Source of the DNA: Archaeoglobus profundus DSM 5631
GTDB lineage: Archaea; Halobacteriota; Archaeoglobi; Archaeoglobales; Archaeoglobaceae
Direction: 5' to 3'
NCBI RefSeq assembly: GCF_000025285.1
Contig: NC_013741.1
Coordinates: 1,240,001-1,304,000, forward strand
Length of the DNA stretch: 64,000 nt
The translations under genes and the position numbers were made by a program. Position 1 is the stretch's first letter; each line of letters begins with the position of its first letter. Positions 10,162-19,265 of this stretch are shown here, in pieces. Below the pieces are notes generated by a model that had not been told where the DNA came from, ran no database searches, and worked only from the letters and a program-made list of their open reading frames with translations.

Positions 10162-11111
10162 TCACACCTCAGGGAGAGATTTTAAAGGGGATAATTCACA
10201 AAGACGGATACTTTGAAGAGCGTGATGTAAAAGCTGAGTTCATAGCAACTCCCTCTTTTTTTAACGCTCACGCACACCTCTTAGATTCAGTAGCTAAGGA
10301 TATTCCTCGAATTGATCTCGTTAAAGCTGTTGGAGAGTTTAAGTTTAAGGCTTTGAGTTCTACAAGCGATGATGAGATAAAGGAGTGTGTAGGAAATTCT
10401 GTTGAAGTAGCAAAGAAAAGCGGGACAACGGCAATCCTGAACTTTACCGAGATGGGGGTTAGAGGATACAACATAATCAAGGATTTTGAAGTTTTAGCTT
10501 TGACAAGACCTTCCAATTTAGAGGAAGCCGAGATACTCATTGAAAAATCCTTCGGATTTGGGATGAGCTCCGTAAGGGATCACGACTACACGTTTTTGGA
10601 AGAGTTGAGAGAAATTGCCAAAAGGCACGGAAAAATCTTTGCAATTCATGCTGGGGAGAAAGATGATGATGACGTTGAAAAAGCATTGGCTTTGGAGCCA
10701 GAGTTACTTGTACACATGAATATGGCGGGTGAGAAAAACTTGAAGAGGGCTATGGACATGGAAATCCCGATAGTTTCTTGCATTCGATCCAACGCATTCT
10801 TCGGTCTGCTAAATTTGAAGAACTACAAAATACTATCTGAATACGATCTCTGGCTTTTGGGGACGGATAATGCAATGGTTTGCAGTCCTTCAATGCTTGA
10901 AGAGATGCACTTTGCAAGCTATCTCTTGGGAAAAGATTTTGAAATCTTCAGAGCTTGCATTAGGGGATTCGAAATTTTCGGGTTGACGCCCATGCTCGTC
11001 TTGTTCAACAAGAGGAACAACTTGTACAAGTGTAAGAATCCTTTGTTTGGGATTGTGAGGAGGGCTGAAGCTGTTGATGTTGAAGCTGTTATATATGGCT
11101 GTACCTTCTGA
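10143..11111 (+). CDS. Amidohydrolase-superfamily protein
   Basis: A 322-residue TIM-barrel hydrolase of the chlorohydrolase/cytosine deaminase type. The metal site is visible as NAHAHLLDS (HxH) near residue 43, a later His in [19 protein letters not shown], and the Asp in LLGTDNAMV. Substrate is unknown; deaminated or hydrolysed nucleobase-like rings are common in this group. It overlaps ilvD by 19 bases and the broken membrane gene on the other strand by 23. Confidence 0.8.
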   Translation: MYPVELITPQGEILKGIIHKDGYFEERDVKAEFIATPSFFNAHAHLLDSVAKDIPRIDLVKAVGEFKFKALSSTSDDEIKECVGNSVEVAKKSGTTAILNFTEMGVRGYNIIKDFEVLALTRPSNLEEAEILIEKSFGFGMSSVRDHDYTFLEELREIAKRHGKIFAIHAGEKDDDDVEKALALEPELLVHMNMAGEKNLKRAMDMEIPIVSCIRSNAFFGLLNLKNYKILSEYDLWLLGTDNAMVCSPSMLEEMHFASYLLGKDFEIFRACIRGFEIFGLTPMLVLFNKRNNLYKCKNPLFGIVRRAEAVDVEAVIYGCTF

Positions 11112-11816
11112 GCAGTTTTAAGTACTTCTCGTTCAGCTCATGAAGTAGTTGAAATCCCGTCACGAGTGAAGCAAGAACTGCAAAGACTAAGAGGGGACAG
11201 ACGTGAGGTACTTCATGAGTTAATCTGTGAATTCCGTAAAGGCCGAAGAGGGCAAAGGAGAAGCATGCAGTCTTCACGGCAGGTATGACATCTACAGCTT
11301 CAACGAGTCTCATTAAATCCCTATGGACTTTGATCAGATAAGCTCCCAAACCCGAACCGATCAACGTTATAACGGCAACGAGAATAATGAAAACAGCTTG
11401 TGAAAATTCTTCGAGTATGTATATGTTTAAAGACGTATCAATCTCCTTCACTACGAGATGTATGACTATGATGTATATCAAGAACTCGAATGTCTTTTTG
11501 CCAATTTTTAAAGCCCCAACCAGCTTCAACAGTTGAAGTATTCGAATCATTTCGAATCATTATGATTGATTCTACGATGTACAGGAAAATAAGGCCGTAG
11601 AATGTGTGATATATCGGATCGGCAAGGTGGAGCATTGCCAATATGCCTGTCGCTCCCTTATACAAGGCGACGATGAAAAAGCAAGAATATGAATACGATT
11701 AGATCCTCGGGACTGATTAACCTTGCATCTATACTTGAGCCGAGAGATGAATAGGTTACGGCTGAAAGTGCAACAGCTACCAAGCCCAACAAAGCTGAAA
11801 CTGCGTCATAGACCAT
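11089..11816 (-). pseudogene. Membrane protein gene broken by two frameshifts
   Basis: Three leftward ORF pieces join into one polytopic membrane protein of about 240 residues. Starting at ATG 11816 (MVYDAVSALLG), the first frame fails at a homopolymer near 11674-11678 (one extra base), the second runs YKGATGILAMLHLADPIYH to SIIMI, and the third runs from MIRILQLLKL to the end. The second shift is caused by a perfect 10-bp tandem duplication at 11541-11560. Family unknown; about six hydrophobic segments. It follows serB by 13 bases and was probably in its operon. Two independent lesions favour real decay over a read error. Confidence 0.75.
11541..11560. repeat. 10-bp perfect tandem duplication that breaks a reading frame
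   Basis: TTCGAATCAT occurs twice in succession. Removing one copy restores a continuous membrane-protein frame (SIIMIRILQLLKL) across the junction. Confidence 0.9.
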
Positions 11817-11829
11817 TGATAGACGGGTG

Positions 11830-13002
11830 TTATAAGTCTTTAAAAGTTTTGTTCTTTTTGAATAAACCCAAAACGCAAGCCAAGCCAATCAGGTTCTCTT
11901 TGGATATAGTTCCATCCGCAACCTCCTTCAAAACCTCTTTAGCATTGAATGCTATGCCCAAGCCAGCGTTCTCTATCATTATCCTGTCATTAGCACCGTC
12001 TCCAACCGCCACGACATTCTCCTTGCTGATTCCCTCCCTATTAGCAATCTCCTCTATTATTCTTGCCTTCTCCTCGGCATCAATTATCCTCCCCTTCAAC
12101 CTACCAGTCAGCTTCCCATCCTTTATCTCAAGATCATTCCCGAATGCGTAATCCAGTCCGAGCTCCTCCTTAAGCCTATTCGTGAAATAGGTGAATCCAC
12201 CGCTAACAACCGCAACCTTATATCCGGCCTTCTTCAAAGCTTGAATTAGCTCTCTTGCACCCTCAGTCAGCTTCACGTTCTCGTAAATCTTTTCCAAAAC
12301 TTCAACTGGTAAACCCTTCAGAAGTTTTACCCTCTCGATTAAAGCTGTCTTGAAGTCTATTTCACCTCTCATAGCTTTTTCAGTAATTTTCTTGACCTCT
12401 TCCTCAACTCCCGCGTATTTCGCTATTTCATCGATTATTTCGGCATCAACTAGCGTTGAATCCATATCGAAGACTATAAGCCTCTTCTCCCTTTCAAACT
12501 CATGATAAGGCTGAATGACTATATCTAAATTAATAGATTCTACAGCCTTTTTCAGACTCTTCTTCAGAGCTTCTGGATCAGCTTCACCAATATCAACAAC
12601 AAATTCTATCGATATCAATTTGTCTCTAGCTATCAAACTAGTGCTTTCAATATTCACGCCATGATCGAGTAGAATTTTCGATATGTCCCTAACTATCCCA
12701 ACCCTATCGTTACCCAAAACGGTTATAACATAGAGGTTTTTTCTCTTGCTTTCAGTTCTCTCAAACTTTGAAACATTAACACTCATTCCGAGCCTCTTAC
12801 CCTCCTTAATCAACCTATCCCTAATTTCCTCAAAACTTAGATTGGTTTTTGAGCAATCCGCAACTACATACATTAAGAAGAAGCCATGTAGAACTTTTTG
12901 CTCGATATCTACGATATTTATGCCAGCATCGGCTAAAACATTTGAAATAGCGTAGATTATCCCCTTCTTATCCTTACCGTAAACTGTTACAGCTATTAAC
13001 AC
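11830..13002 (-). CDS. serB: Phosphoserine phosphatase with two ACT domains
   Basis: A 390-residue fusion. Residues 1-85 and ~92-165 are tandem ACT domains (AVTVYGKDKKGIIYAIS and VITVLGNDRVGIVRDIS), which usually bind amino acids. The rest is a HAD phosphatase: motif I FDMDSTLVD near residue 175, motif II VVSGGFTYF, motif IV VGDGANDRIM. It makes serine from phosphoserine; ACT domains suggest feedback control by serine or another amino acid. The broken membrane gene lies 13 bases downstream. Confidence 0.95.
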   Translation of the reverse strand: MLIAVTVYGKDKKGIIYAISNVLADAGINIVDIEQKVLHGFFLMYVVADCSKTNLSFEEIRDRLIKEGKRLGMSVNVSKFERTESKRKNLYVITVLGNDRVGIVRDISKILLDHGVNIESTSLIARDKLISIEFVVDIGEADPEALKKSLKKAVESINLDIVIQPYHEFEREKRLIVFDMDSTLVDAEIIDEIAKYAGVEEEVKKITEKAMRGEIDFKTALIERVKLLKGLPVEVLEKIYENVKLTEGARELIQALKKAGYKVAVVSGGFTYFTNRLKEELGLDYAFGNDLEIKDGKLTGRLKGRIIDAEEKARIIEEIANREGISKENVVAVGDGANDRIMIENAGLGIAFNAKEVLKEVADGTISKENLIGLACVLGLFKKNKTFKDL

Positions 13003-13049
13003 AGAAGCGGTAGTGTTGTATGTTGAAATAGTTAGCGCTTGGTGAAAGC

Positions 13050-13099
13050 AAAAATTATAAATACTTTCAATTTCACGATGATTATTGTTGTGATGACTA
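13050..13099 (+). promoter_or_regulatory. Promoter with TATA box and element shared with 7662-7682
   Basis: AATTATAAATAC centred near 13056 is a TATA-like box. gattattgttgtgatgacta begins about 23 bases further on, matching the copy at 7662 in about 18 of 20 positions and in spacing. It precedes another small cysteine-containing gene. Confidence 0.4.
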
Positions 13100-13114
13100 C
13101 AAAGAGGCGATCCA

Positions 13115-13306
13115 ATGAGGTGTTACTGGTGGAATGATGAAAGAAACATCTGCAGATTCCCTTGGAAGGACTACGATATATGTGTTGGCGAGGCTTGTCC
13201 AGAATTTATAGAAGACGACTACCCTTACGTAGGGAGGGTAAAATTAACGAGTTCAAGCTCAGAGGTGGAGCATGTAGCTTTTATAAACAAGAAAATTAAA
13301 TTTTAA
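13115..13306 (+). CDS. Small cysteine/aromatic-rich protein of unknown function
   Basis: A 63-residue protein starting MRCYWWNDERNICRF with cysteines at about 3, 13, 23 and 28 (RCYWW, NICRF, ICVGEAC). Four cysteines in 30 residues suggest a small metal site. GAGGCGATCC before ATG 13115 is a plausible ribosome site. I do not recognise the family. It shares its upstream element with the gene at 7671 and converges with the ribosomal protein gene at 13318. Confidence 0.55.
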   Translation: MRCYWWNDERNICRFPWKDYDICVGEACPEFIEDDYPYVGRVKLTSSSSEVEHVAFINKKIKF

Positions 13307-13317
13307 GGAGATCAGAA

Positions 13318-13842
13318 TCAGATCTTACCCTTAAGAAGTTCAGCGCCCTTTTCAACTATTATCTTCGTTGGAGTTGGTAGTTTTTGATTCGCTCTCTTCA
13401 AAGCCTCTTTAGCGTATTCAAAGTGTTCGGGCTTAACCCAGACGCTGAGAATCTTGTCTCCCGGATACGCCTGAACGGCAAGTCCTACAGGCTTACCGAA
13501 AGCCCTCCTCATACCCTGTGATATTCTGTCTGCTCCAGCACCAACAGCCATCTTGTGCTCTCTCAAGACGTGATGTGGATACTGTCTTATCTTAAGCTTG
13601 AAGTTCATAGAACCTATTGTCTTTGAAAGATACTTGCCCGCTGCAAGTCTCGCAGCTTCCAGTGCCGTATCCCTGATCTGAACACCTTCTTCAGCTACGA
13701 GTGTGAGCATGACAGGGAAATCTGCAGATTTGTTACCCATTTCAAACATTCTTATTCTAGTTCCCGGTGCTCCGTCAATGTACTCCTTTCTCGTGTAAGG
13801 TCTTTCCAACCTCCTCCACATCCTCGCTGGTTTTCTCGCCAT
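13318..13842 (-). CDS. rpl10e: Large-subunit ribosomal protein L10e (uL16)
   Basis: A 174-residue archaeal uL16 protein. The N-terminus MARKPARMWRRLERPYTRKE and the interior YPHHVLREHKMAVGAGADR are characteristic. It binds 23S rRNA near the A site and central protuberance. Length matches archaeal orthologues. It is followed on the other strand by a guide RNA and nadE, and appears to have its own promoter. Confidence 0.97.
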   Translation of the reverse strand: MARKPARMWRRLERPYTRKEYIDGAPGTRIRMFEMGNKSADFPVMLTLVAEEGVQIRDTALEAARLAAGKYLSKTIGSMNFKLKIRQYPHHVLREHKMAVGAGADRISQGMRRAFGKPVGLAVQAYPGDKILSVWVKPEHFEYAKEALKRANQKLPTPTKIIVEKGAELLKGKI

Positions 13843-13964
13843 AACCCAAAGCCTTATGAAGGATATTTAAGTCTTTAGGAGTGTTTTTAATACAAACATC
13901 TTCAAGGCTTTGTTGTTCAAAACGAGTGATTTGGCCAAACCTTATAAAACCCATTAACGTTATT

Positions 13965-14022
13965 TTATGATGATGAGTTTCGGTCGCACTGATTCGTGAT
14001 GAAATTTCCTGCGACTGATTTT
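13965..14022 (+). ncRNA. C/D box sRNA (2'-O-methylation guide)
   Basis: All four boxes are present with archaeal spacing: C ATGATGA 13970-13976, D' CTGA 13989-13992, C' GTGATGA 13996-14002, D CTGA 14015-14018. Both guides are 12 nt: gtttcggtcgca before D' and aatttcctgcga before D. By the N+5 rule each would direct methylation of an A in the target (tgcgA and tcgcA). A TATA-like CTTATAAAAC lies near 13941-13950. Confidence 0.88.
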
Positions 14023-14136
14023 CTATACAAATTGGCTTACCCCATTCAAGTTTGTAAGCGGGCTTATGCGTTCTAAAAGGTCAGAAAATCAGAAATAGGG
14101 TTAGAATTTTAAAGAAATTTAGCCTATTTTTTGCCT

Positions 14137-16044
14137 ATGTGGGAGAAGGTTGTTGATAGAATTGTCAATTTCATAAGAGATTACGTAGAATCGTCCAACG
14201 CAAGGGGAGTCGTTGTAGGAATAAGTGGCGGAGTTGACAGTGCTACAACAGCTTTTCTCTGCGTGAGAGCTTTAGGGAGTGATAGAGTTTTAGGTCTGAT
14301 AATGCCAGAAAGGGGAGTTACGAGGGAGGAAGATATTGAAGATGCTTTAGAGGTCTGCAGGATTTTGGGAATTAAATACAAATATATTGAGATAAACCCG
14401 ATGGTCGATGCGTTCTTGAACAACCTCGAAGACGGAACCGATATGGCAAAGGCAAACGTGAGGCCAAGAATTAGGATGATTATAAACTACTTCTACGCAA
14501 ACAGCCTTAACTACCTTGTCGCGGGAACAGGAAATAAGAGCGAGCTTATGGTTGGATATTTCTGCTACGATGAGAAGACAAGGGTGCTAACTACCGAAGG
14601 ATTAAAGACATATAAGGAGTTAAAGCCAGGAGATATAGTATTTTCACTCAACCCAAATACTGGTAAAATTGAAGAGGTTCCAGTTAAAGATGTCTACACC
14701 TTTAACTACGACGGTGAAATGATTAGCATAAAGGGTAAGAGAACGGATTTGCTCGTAACACCAAACCATAGAATGCTTATTGTGAACAGAAGTGGAAAGC
14801 TCGTATTTACACAGGCAGTTGAATTTCTAAACAAGAGACACAGTATACCAATACCTACTCCTTGGGATGGATATACGGACTCAGACTACATCGAGCTATC
14901 GAAGTTCATTGATCAAAGCTGTTTGTATCACAACGCAAATGTCTTGCCAGAGCGTATGCCAACTGAAGCATTCTTCTACCTAATGGGTCTTTACATAGGT
15001 GATGGCACATGCACAACTTACGAGGTTGAAGCAATGAGAAAGACAACACTTAGCCATTCAGAATTCTTGAAATTTAGGGATGAATGTGGCAAATTCATTA
15101 GTCCTGACAAATACAGATGTGAGAGGCCTGTGAAGTATAAGGCATATTCAGTATACTTTTCAATTCCAAAGGGTGATAAGGCTCGTGAAAGTCTAATAAA
15201 TACCTTAGAAACTTTGAATATAAGGTATAAAGCCTACAAATACTTTGTCAGAATTAATTCGAAGGCTCTATATGAGATATTCAAACAGTGTGGAACCAAC
15301 GCCAAGAACAAGAGAATACCAAGATGGGTGCTTAAGTATCCTGCCGATAAGCTGTTCTGGCTTTATAAAGGTCTGATGGACAGCGATGGCTGGTATAACC
15401 GGAATTACCAAACAATTTCACGTCAGTTGGCACTTGATATTGTGGAACTGTGTGCAAAGTTGGGAATGCACGCGACAATTTCAGTTAGAGGGCCAAGGAT
15501 TGCTGAATACAATGGAAAGATAATAAGAAGTCAAGAATCATATCTAATAACGGTTGCCAACAGGATAAAGACTACATCAATCTATCCAGAGAGGGTATCG
15601 AAGGTTTACTATAGAGGTATTGTTTGGTGTCCAGATGTTCCGCCGTATCACAATCTACTTGTCGAGAGAAACGGGAAGTTCACATTCTGTGGAAATACGA
15701 AGTATGGTGACGGAGGAGTAGACTTTCTGCCAATAGGGGATTTATACAAGACTGAAGTCTGGGAACTCGCCAAATTTTTGGGAGTTCCAGACAGGATAGT
15801 TAAGAAAACACCCTCTGCTGGACTCTGGATAGGACAAACGGATGAGGAGGAAATGGGTATTACGTATGTGAAACTTGACACGGTTTTAAAGGCTTTGGAG
15901 AGAGGTTACAAACCTGAAGAGATACCAGAGAAATTCGATGTAAGTAAAGATGAGGTTAGAAAAGTCTTAGAGATGGTTGAGAGAAGTAAACACAAGAGGG
16001 AAATGCCACCGATCGTTAAGGTGAGAGATCTAATTCTTAAATAG
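14137..16044 (+). CDS. nadE: NAD+ synthetase precursor containing an intein
   Basis: NH3-dependent NAD+ synthetase adenylates nicotinic acid adenine dinucleotide and amidates it to NAD+. The N-extein (to residue ~142) has the PP-loop GISGGVDSATT and ends GTGNKSELMVGYF. The C-extein resumes TKYGDGGVDFLPIGDLYKTE, an exact family junction. Between them is a 378-residue intein (14563-15696). After splicing the enzyme is about 257 residues, the normal size. ATG 14137 is preferred over TTG 14131. It is the only visible gene of its operon. Confidence 0.95.
   Translation: MWEKVVDRIVNFIRDYVESSNARGVVVGISGGVDSATTAFLCVRALGSDRVLGLIMPERGVTREEDIEDALEVCRILGIKYKYIEINPMVDAFLNNLEDGTDMAKANVRPRIRMIINYFYANSLNYLVAGTGNKSELMVGYFCYDEKTRVLTTEGLKTYKELKPGDIVFSLNPNTGKIEEVPVKDVYTFNYDGEMISIKGKRTDLLVTPNHRMLIVNRSGKLVFTQAVEFLNKRHSIPIPTPWDGYTDSDYIELSKFIDQSCLYHNANVLPERMPTEAFFYLMGLYIGDGTCTTYEVEAMRKTTLSHSEFLKFRDECGKFISPDKYRCERPVKYKAYSVYFSIPKGDKARESLINTLETLNIRYKAYKYFVRINSKALYEIFKQCGTNAKNKRIPRWVLKYPADKLFWLYKGLMDSDGWYNRNYQTISRQLALDIVELCAKLGMHATISVRGPRIAEYNGKIIRSQESYLITVANRIKTTSIYPERVSKVYYRGIVWCPDVPPYHNLLVERNGKFTFCGNTKYGDGGVDFLPIGDLYKTEVWELAKFLGVPDRIVKKTPSAGLWIGQTDEEEMGITYVKLDTVLKALERGYKPEEIPEKFDVSKDEVRKVLEMVERSKHKREMPPIVKVRDLILK
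14563..15696 (+). other. Intein with LAGLIDADG homing endonuclease inside nadE
   Basis: The intein begins CYDEKTRVLTTEG (nucleophile Cys), has block B VTPNHRMLIV, two LAGLIDADG-like helices (FYLMGLYIGDG and FWLYKGLMDSDG), block F in YHNLLVERNGKFTFCGN, and ends with Asn; the +1 extein residue is Thr. The final block reads CGN rather than the usual HN, so the penultimate His is replaced by Gly. Splicing is therefore likely but may be slow or conditional. Both Asp residues of the endonuclease helices are kept, suggesting homing activity. Confidence 0.93.
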
Positions 16045-16085
16045 ATTTTATCAGATTTTTCCCATCTATTCTCTCTGGCATCGAA

Positions 16086-16718
16086 TTAGCTTCGAAACGT
16101 CTCAAATTCGTTCAGAATGACGTGTGCAACCACCCTGATCGACGGCTTGAGCTTTTCATTCTCTGCAACCTTCCTTATATCGTCCAAATACGGTTCCACG
16201 ATTCTCGAATCGTTCGAAATCATGTTCAAGAAAACCTTTGCTGCATTCCACCTTACCTCCCAGTTTCTATCTTTTATCAGTTCGATGAGCTTAGGAATTA
16301 GACTTGATAAGGCATTAGGCTTTGAGATGGCGATGTCTGACAGAGCAAGCAAAGCATAGCTTTTCATATCGTCACTTTCAAGTAGATTGGCAATCCTACT
16401 TACCGTTTCGGAATCCACAACTTCAGGGTACCTTAAAGAGAGCTTACCTAGGATGATAGAAGCGTAAACGGATTCAAAATCGTTTCCTACCAAGTTTTTA
16501 AAGTCCTCGACATAATCCAAGAGAACTTCCGGCTTTTCTTGACTTATCTTAAGCAGTAGATCGAATGCTATACGCCTCGTAAGTTTTTTCTCCTTCAGAA
16601 TTTCGATTACCTTGGGTATGTAAGGTTTCAAACTTTCAAAATCGATGTTCTGCATCTTGTAGAGGGCGAGCCACTTTTCATCATCGTTACCTTCGAGCAT
16701 CCTAGCGAGTTCTTCCAT
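16086..16718 (-). CDS. HEAT-repeat protein
   Basis: About 210 residues of alpha-helical repeats (for example IELIKDRNWEVRWNAAKVFL and ILKEKKLTRRIAFDLLLK). HEAT repeats make curved scaffolds for protein binding. No catalytic motif is seen. ATG 16718 (MEELARMLEG) is the likely start, as upstream codons to 16754 are hydrophobic and overlap the promoter region of the divergent helicase. Partner unknown; the divergent neighbour is the DEAD-box helicase. Confidence 0.7.
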   Translation of the reverse strand: MEELARMLEGNDDEKWLALYKMQNIDFESLKPYIPKVIEILKEKKLTRRIAFDLLLKISQEKPEVLLDYVEDFKNLVGNDFESVYASIILGKLSLRYPEVVDSETVSRIANLLESDDMKSYALLALSDIAISKPNALSSLIPKLIELIKDRNWEVRWNAAKVFLNMISNDSRIVEPYLDDIRKVAENEKLKPSIRVVAHVILNEFETFRS

Positions 16719-16772
16719 AACACAACTTAAGTCCAACAAGATAAATATTTTCAACAGAGTTTAAGACCTGAT

Positions 16773-19079
16773 TTGGTGGATTACTCGGATTTGTTCTGCC
16801 CACACTGTGGAAGGCTAAGGAAGAAATGTGTATGTCAGAGTGATACGAGGAGAAGGAACTTGGAATTACTGAGGAGAGTAGCTGGGGACAGAGAGGATCT
16901 GAGGCCGATATTCGACTGTGAGGATGAGATAGTCTATTACACAATCTTTCAGCCAAAAGACCCTTACCCGACAATTCCCATTGAATCTGCTAACATACTT
17001 AAGCCTCTTGAGGAGGCCTTGAAAGAAAGGGGAATTGTAAAGCTTTACCCGTTTCAGCTTGAAGCGATAAAAAAGATTAGAGATGAGAAAAATGTGGTGA
17101 TAACAGCCCCAACTGGATTTGGAAAGACTGAAGCTTTTGCGGTTCCCTTGATAGAGAGAGTTGCTAGGGAAGGAATAGGAGTGATATTCTATCCCACGAA
17201 GGCTTTAGCCAAGGATCAGGAGCTTAAGATAAAATTCTACGCAAGCTCTCTAGGCTTGAAGGTGGTGAGATTTGACGGGGATTCGAGTTGGAAAGAGAAG
17301 AGAGAAGTTTTGAGTGGTAAGGCTGATATAATCCTGACAAATCCAGATATGATCGATTACCACCTGAGAAATACTCCTGAGTTCAGAAAAGTGGCGAGAG
17401 ATTTTGTGTTTTTAGCTGTGGATGAGTTGCACAGCTACGTCGGGATTTTAGGATCTAACATGCACTATCTGATAAAGAGACTCGAACGCTTCAGCGATTT
17501 TCAGATAGCCTGTGCTTCTGCAACAATAGGAAATGCGAAGGGGTTTGCTGAATACCTTTTTGAGAGAGAATTTGAGGTTGTGAAGGGAGATCACAGAAAA
17601 TCCCCTCTGCACTTCATCATGAGATACACTTACTCACTTTATTCAGCTGTCAGGGATCTGGTTAAAGCCCTTTACGGCAGAAAGATCATGGTCTTCGGCA
17701 ATTCCTACAAGACAGTCGAAACAATCGGATGGATTTTGAAGAGAGAAGGCTTGAACGTTGCAATTCACAAGGGTGGATTACCCAAAGATGTTAGAACGGA
17801 GGTTGAAAAAGCTTTTAGAGAGGGAAAGGTGAAAACGGTAGTTGCCACTCCGACGCTCGAGCTTGGGATAGATATAGGAGATGTCGATGTTGTCATCTCC
17901 GAATTGGTGAGCTACTCGCAGTTTCTGCAGAGGGTTGGTAGAGCCGGGAGGATGGGGCAGGAGAGTATAGGGATTTTGCTTTTGAGAGATGACGATGCAA
18001 TAAGCAACTATTACAGGCTTAAGCCTGAAGATTATTTCAAGGACGACTTCTACTGCTACGCTGAAAAGATGAATGAGGAGGTCATGTTTTATCAACTACT
18101 TTCGATGTGCTTGGAGAAACCTTTGGAGGAAGAAGAGATAAGGAAGGAGTGGAGAAATGTGCTCAAAAGACTCGAGGAGAAAAGGTTGGTTACGAAAATA
18201 GGAGACATATACATGGTCTCTTCAAACGTCAAGGAAATTTTGAGGAGTTTCAATATGAGGGGTATTGGAGAAAACATCAAGATGTTTAAGGAAGACAAGT
18301 TCATAGGTGAAAGAAACCTTCCAATAGCCATAAAGGAGCTTTTCCCCGGTAGCATAATAATCCACAACGGAGAGAGACTCAGATGTGTTGAACTCGATCT
18401 GAAGGAGAAAAAAGCCATTCTTGAAGATTACCCCTACGGAAACGAGGTTACTGATCCTCTCTACATTTCGATACCACGAATAGTTAATGTTGAAGAAGTT
18501 AAGGAGGGTTGTGCATACTGCACCCTTGAAATCACAATGACAGTCTACGCATACATAATCAGAGATGTTTTTTCAAGAGAGAAGTTGGGAGTAGTTGAGC
18601 TTGAAGAACCGATAAGCTATTCATTCCCAACAAAGGGATTTATTCTAAAAGCTCCAATGCCGGATTACATGGATTACGAGGACTTCTACGCCGGAAGCTT
18701 TCATGCCTTGGAGCATGTGCTCATAGAAGCGAGCGATGCGTTAACGGGGGGAGGTAGCCAATACATGGGCGGGATTTCAACGCCAGAAGGAGACATATTC
18801 GTCTACGATGCAACGATTGGTGGAAGTGGATTGAGTAAACTCCTGTTCAAGAGGATTGAGAGAGCTTTCGAGATTGCCTACGAAGTTCTGAAAAACTGTG
18901 AATGCAAGAGAGTTGATGGTTGCCCACGTTGTACATACAGCTATCAGTGCGGTAACAACAACCAACCTCTAAATCGTTTGGGTGCAATAAACATACTTGA
19001 GAAACTTTTAAAGGGTGAAAGAGGAAAATTGGATGTCGAGAGGTTTAGAGAAGTTACAGAGTTCAAGTACTATCCTTAA
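16773..19079 (+). CDS. DEAD/DEAH-box helicase with C-terminal DUF1998 zinc domain (Hrq1/YprA-like)
   Basis: A 768-residue SF2 helicase. A short N-terminal zinc knuckle (CPHCGRLRKKCVC) is followed by motif I TAPTGFGKTEAF, motif II VDELHSY, motif III SATIG, then the second RecA domain with TLELGIDIGDVD and QRVGRAGRMGQ. The C-terminus (residues ~640-745) has the DUF1998 cysteine cluster CECKRVDGCPRCTYSYQCG. Relatives act in DNA repair as 3'-5' helicases. Start is TTG 16773 or GTG 16776. It is divergent from the HEAT-repeat gene. Confidence 0.9.
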   Translation: MVDYSDLFCPHCGRLRKKCVCQSDTRRRNLELLRRVAGDREDLRPIFDCEDEIVYYTIFQPKDPYPTIPIESANILKPLEEALKERGIVKLYPFQLEAIKKIRDEKNVVITAPTGFGKTEAFAVPLIERVAREGIGVIFYPTKALAKDQELKIKFYASSLGLKVVRFDGDSSWKEKREVLSGKADIILTNPDMIDYHLRNTPEFRKVARDFVFLAVDELHSYVGILGSNMHYLIKRLERFSDFQIACASATIGNAKGFAEYLFEREFEVVKGDHRKSPLHFIMRYTYSLYSAVRDLVKALYGRKIMVFGNSYKTVETIGWILKREGLNVAIHKGGLPKDVRTEVEKAFREGKVKTVVATPTLELGIDIGDVDVVISELVSYSQFLQRVGRAGRMGQESIGILLLRDDDAISNYYRLKPEDYFKDDFYCYAEKMNEEVMFYQLLSMCLEKPLEEEEIRKEWRNVLKRLEEKRLVTKIGDIYMVSSNVKEILRSFNMRGIGENIKMFKEDKFIGERNLPIAIKELFPGSIIIHNGERLRCVELDLKEKKAILEDYPYGNEVTDPLYISIPRIVNVEEVKEGCAYCTLEITMTVYAYIIRDVFSREKLGVVELEEPISYSFPTKGFILKAPMPDYMDYEDFYAGSFHALEHVLIEASDALTGGGSQYMGGISTPEGDIFVYDATIGGSGLSKLLFKRIERAFEIAYEVLKNCECKRVDGCPRCTYSYQCGNNNQPLNRLGAINILEKLLKGERGKLDVERFREVTEFKYYP

Positions 19080-19123
19080 AGCAGCTTGCAAAATTTATTA
19101 AACTTGCTTGCAGTACTTAATAC

Positions 19124-19181
19124 ACCGATGATGAAGCTGGTGAGCTTCTGATTTATGAGGAAAGGATGGCTGTCTGAGGAA
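19124..19181 (+). ncRNA. C/D box sRNA, first of a tandem pair
   Basis: C ATGATGA 19128-19134, D' CTGA 19148-19151, C' ATGAGGA 19155-19161 (one-base variant), D CTGA 19174-19177. Guides are agctggtgagctt (13 nt) and aaggatggctgt (12 nt). It lies in the short gap between the helicase stop and cofD. Confidence 0.82.
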
Positions 19182-19207
19182 TATTTTTTGTCAGAAGTGC
19201 TTAACTT

Positions 19208-19265
19208 TGAGATGATGAAGTCGGTACCTGCTGAGCGGTGATGAGGGGCTGGGTTTGCTGATCAA
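19208..19265 (+). ncRNA. C/D box sRNA, second of a tandem pair
   Basis: C ATGATGA 19212-19218, D' CTGA 19231-19234, C' GTGATGA 19238-19244, D CTGA 19258-19261. Guides are agtcggtacctg (12 nt) and ggggctgggtttg (13 nt). The D box abuts the cofD stop codon (19262-19264, opposite strand), so the RNA's 3' end overlaps that gene's 3' end antisense. Confidence 0.87.
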
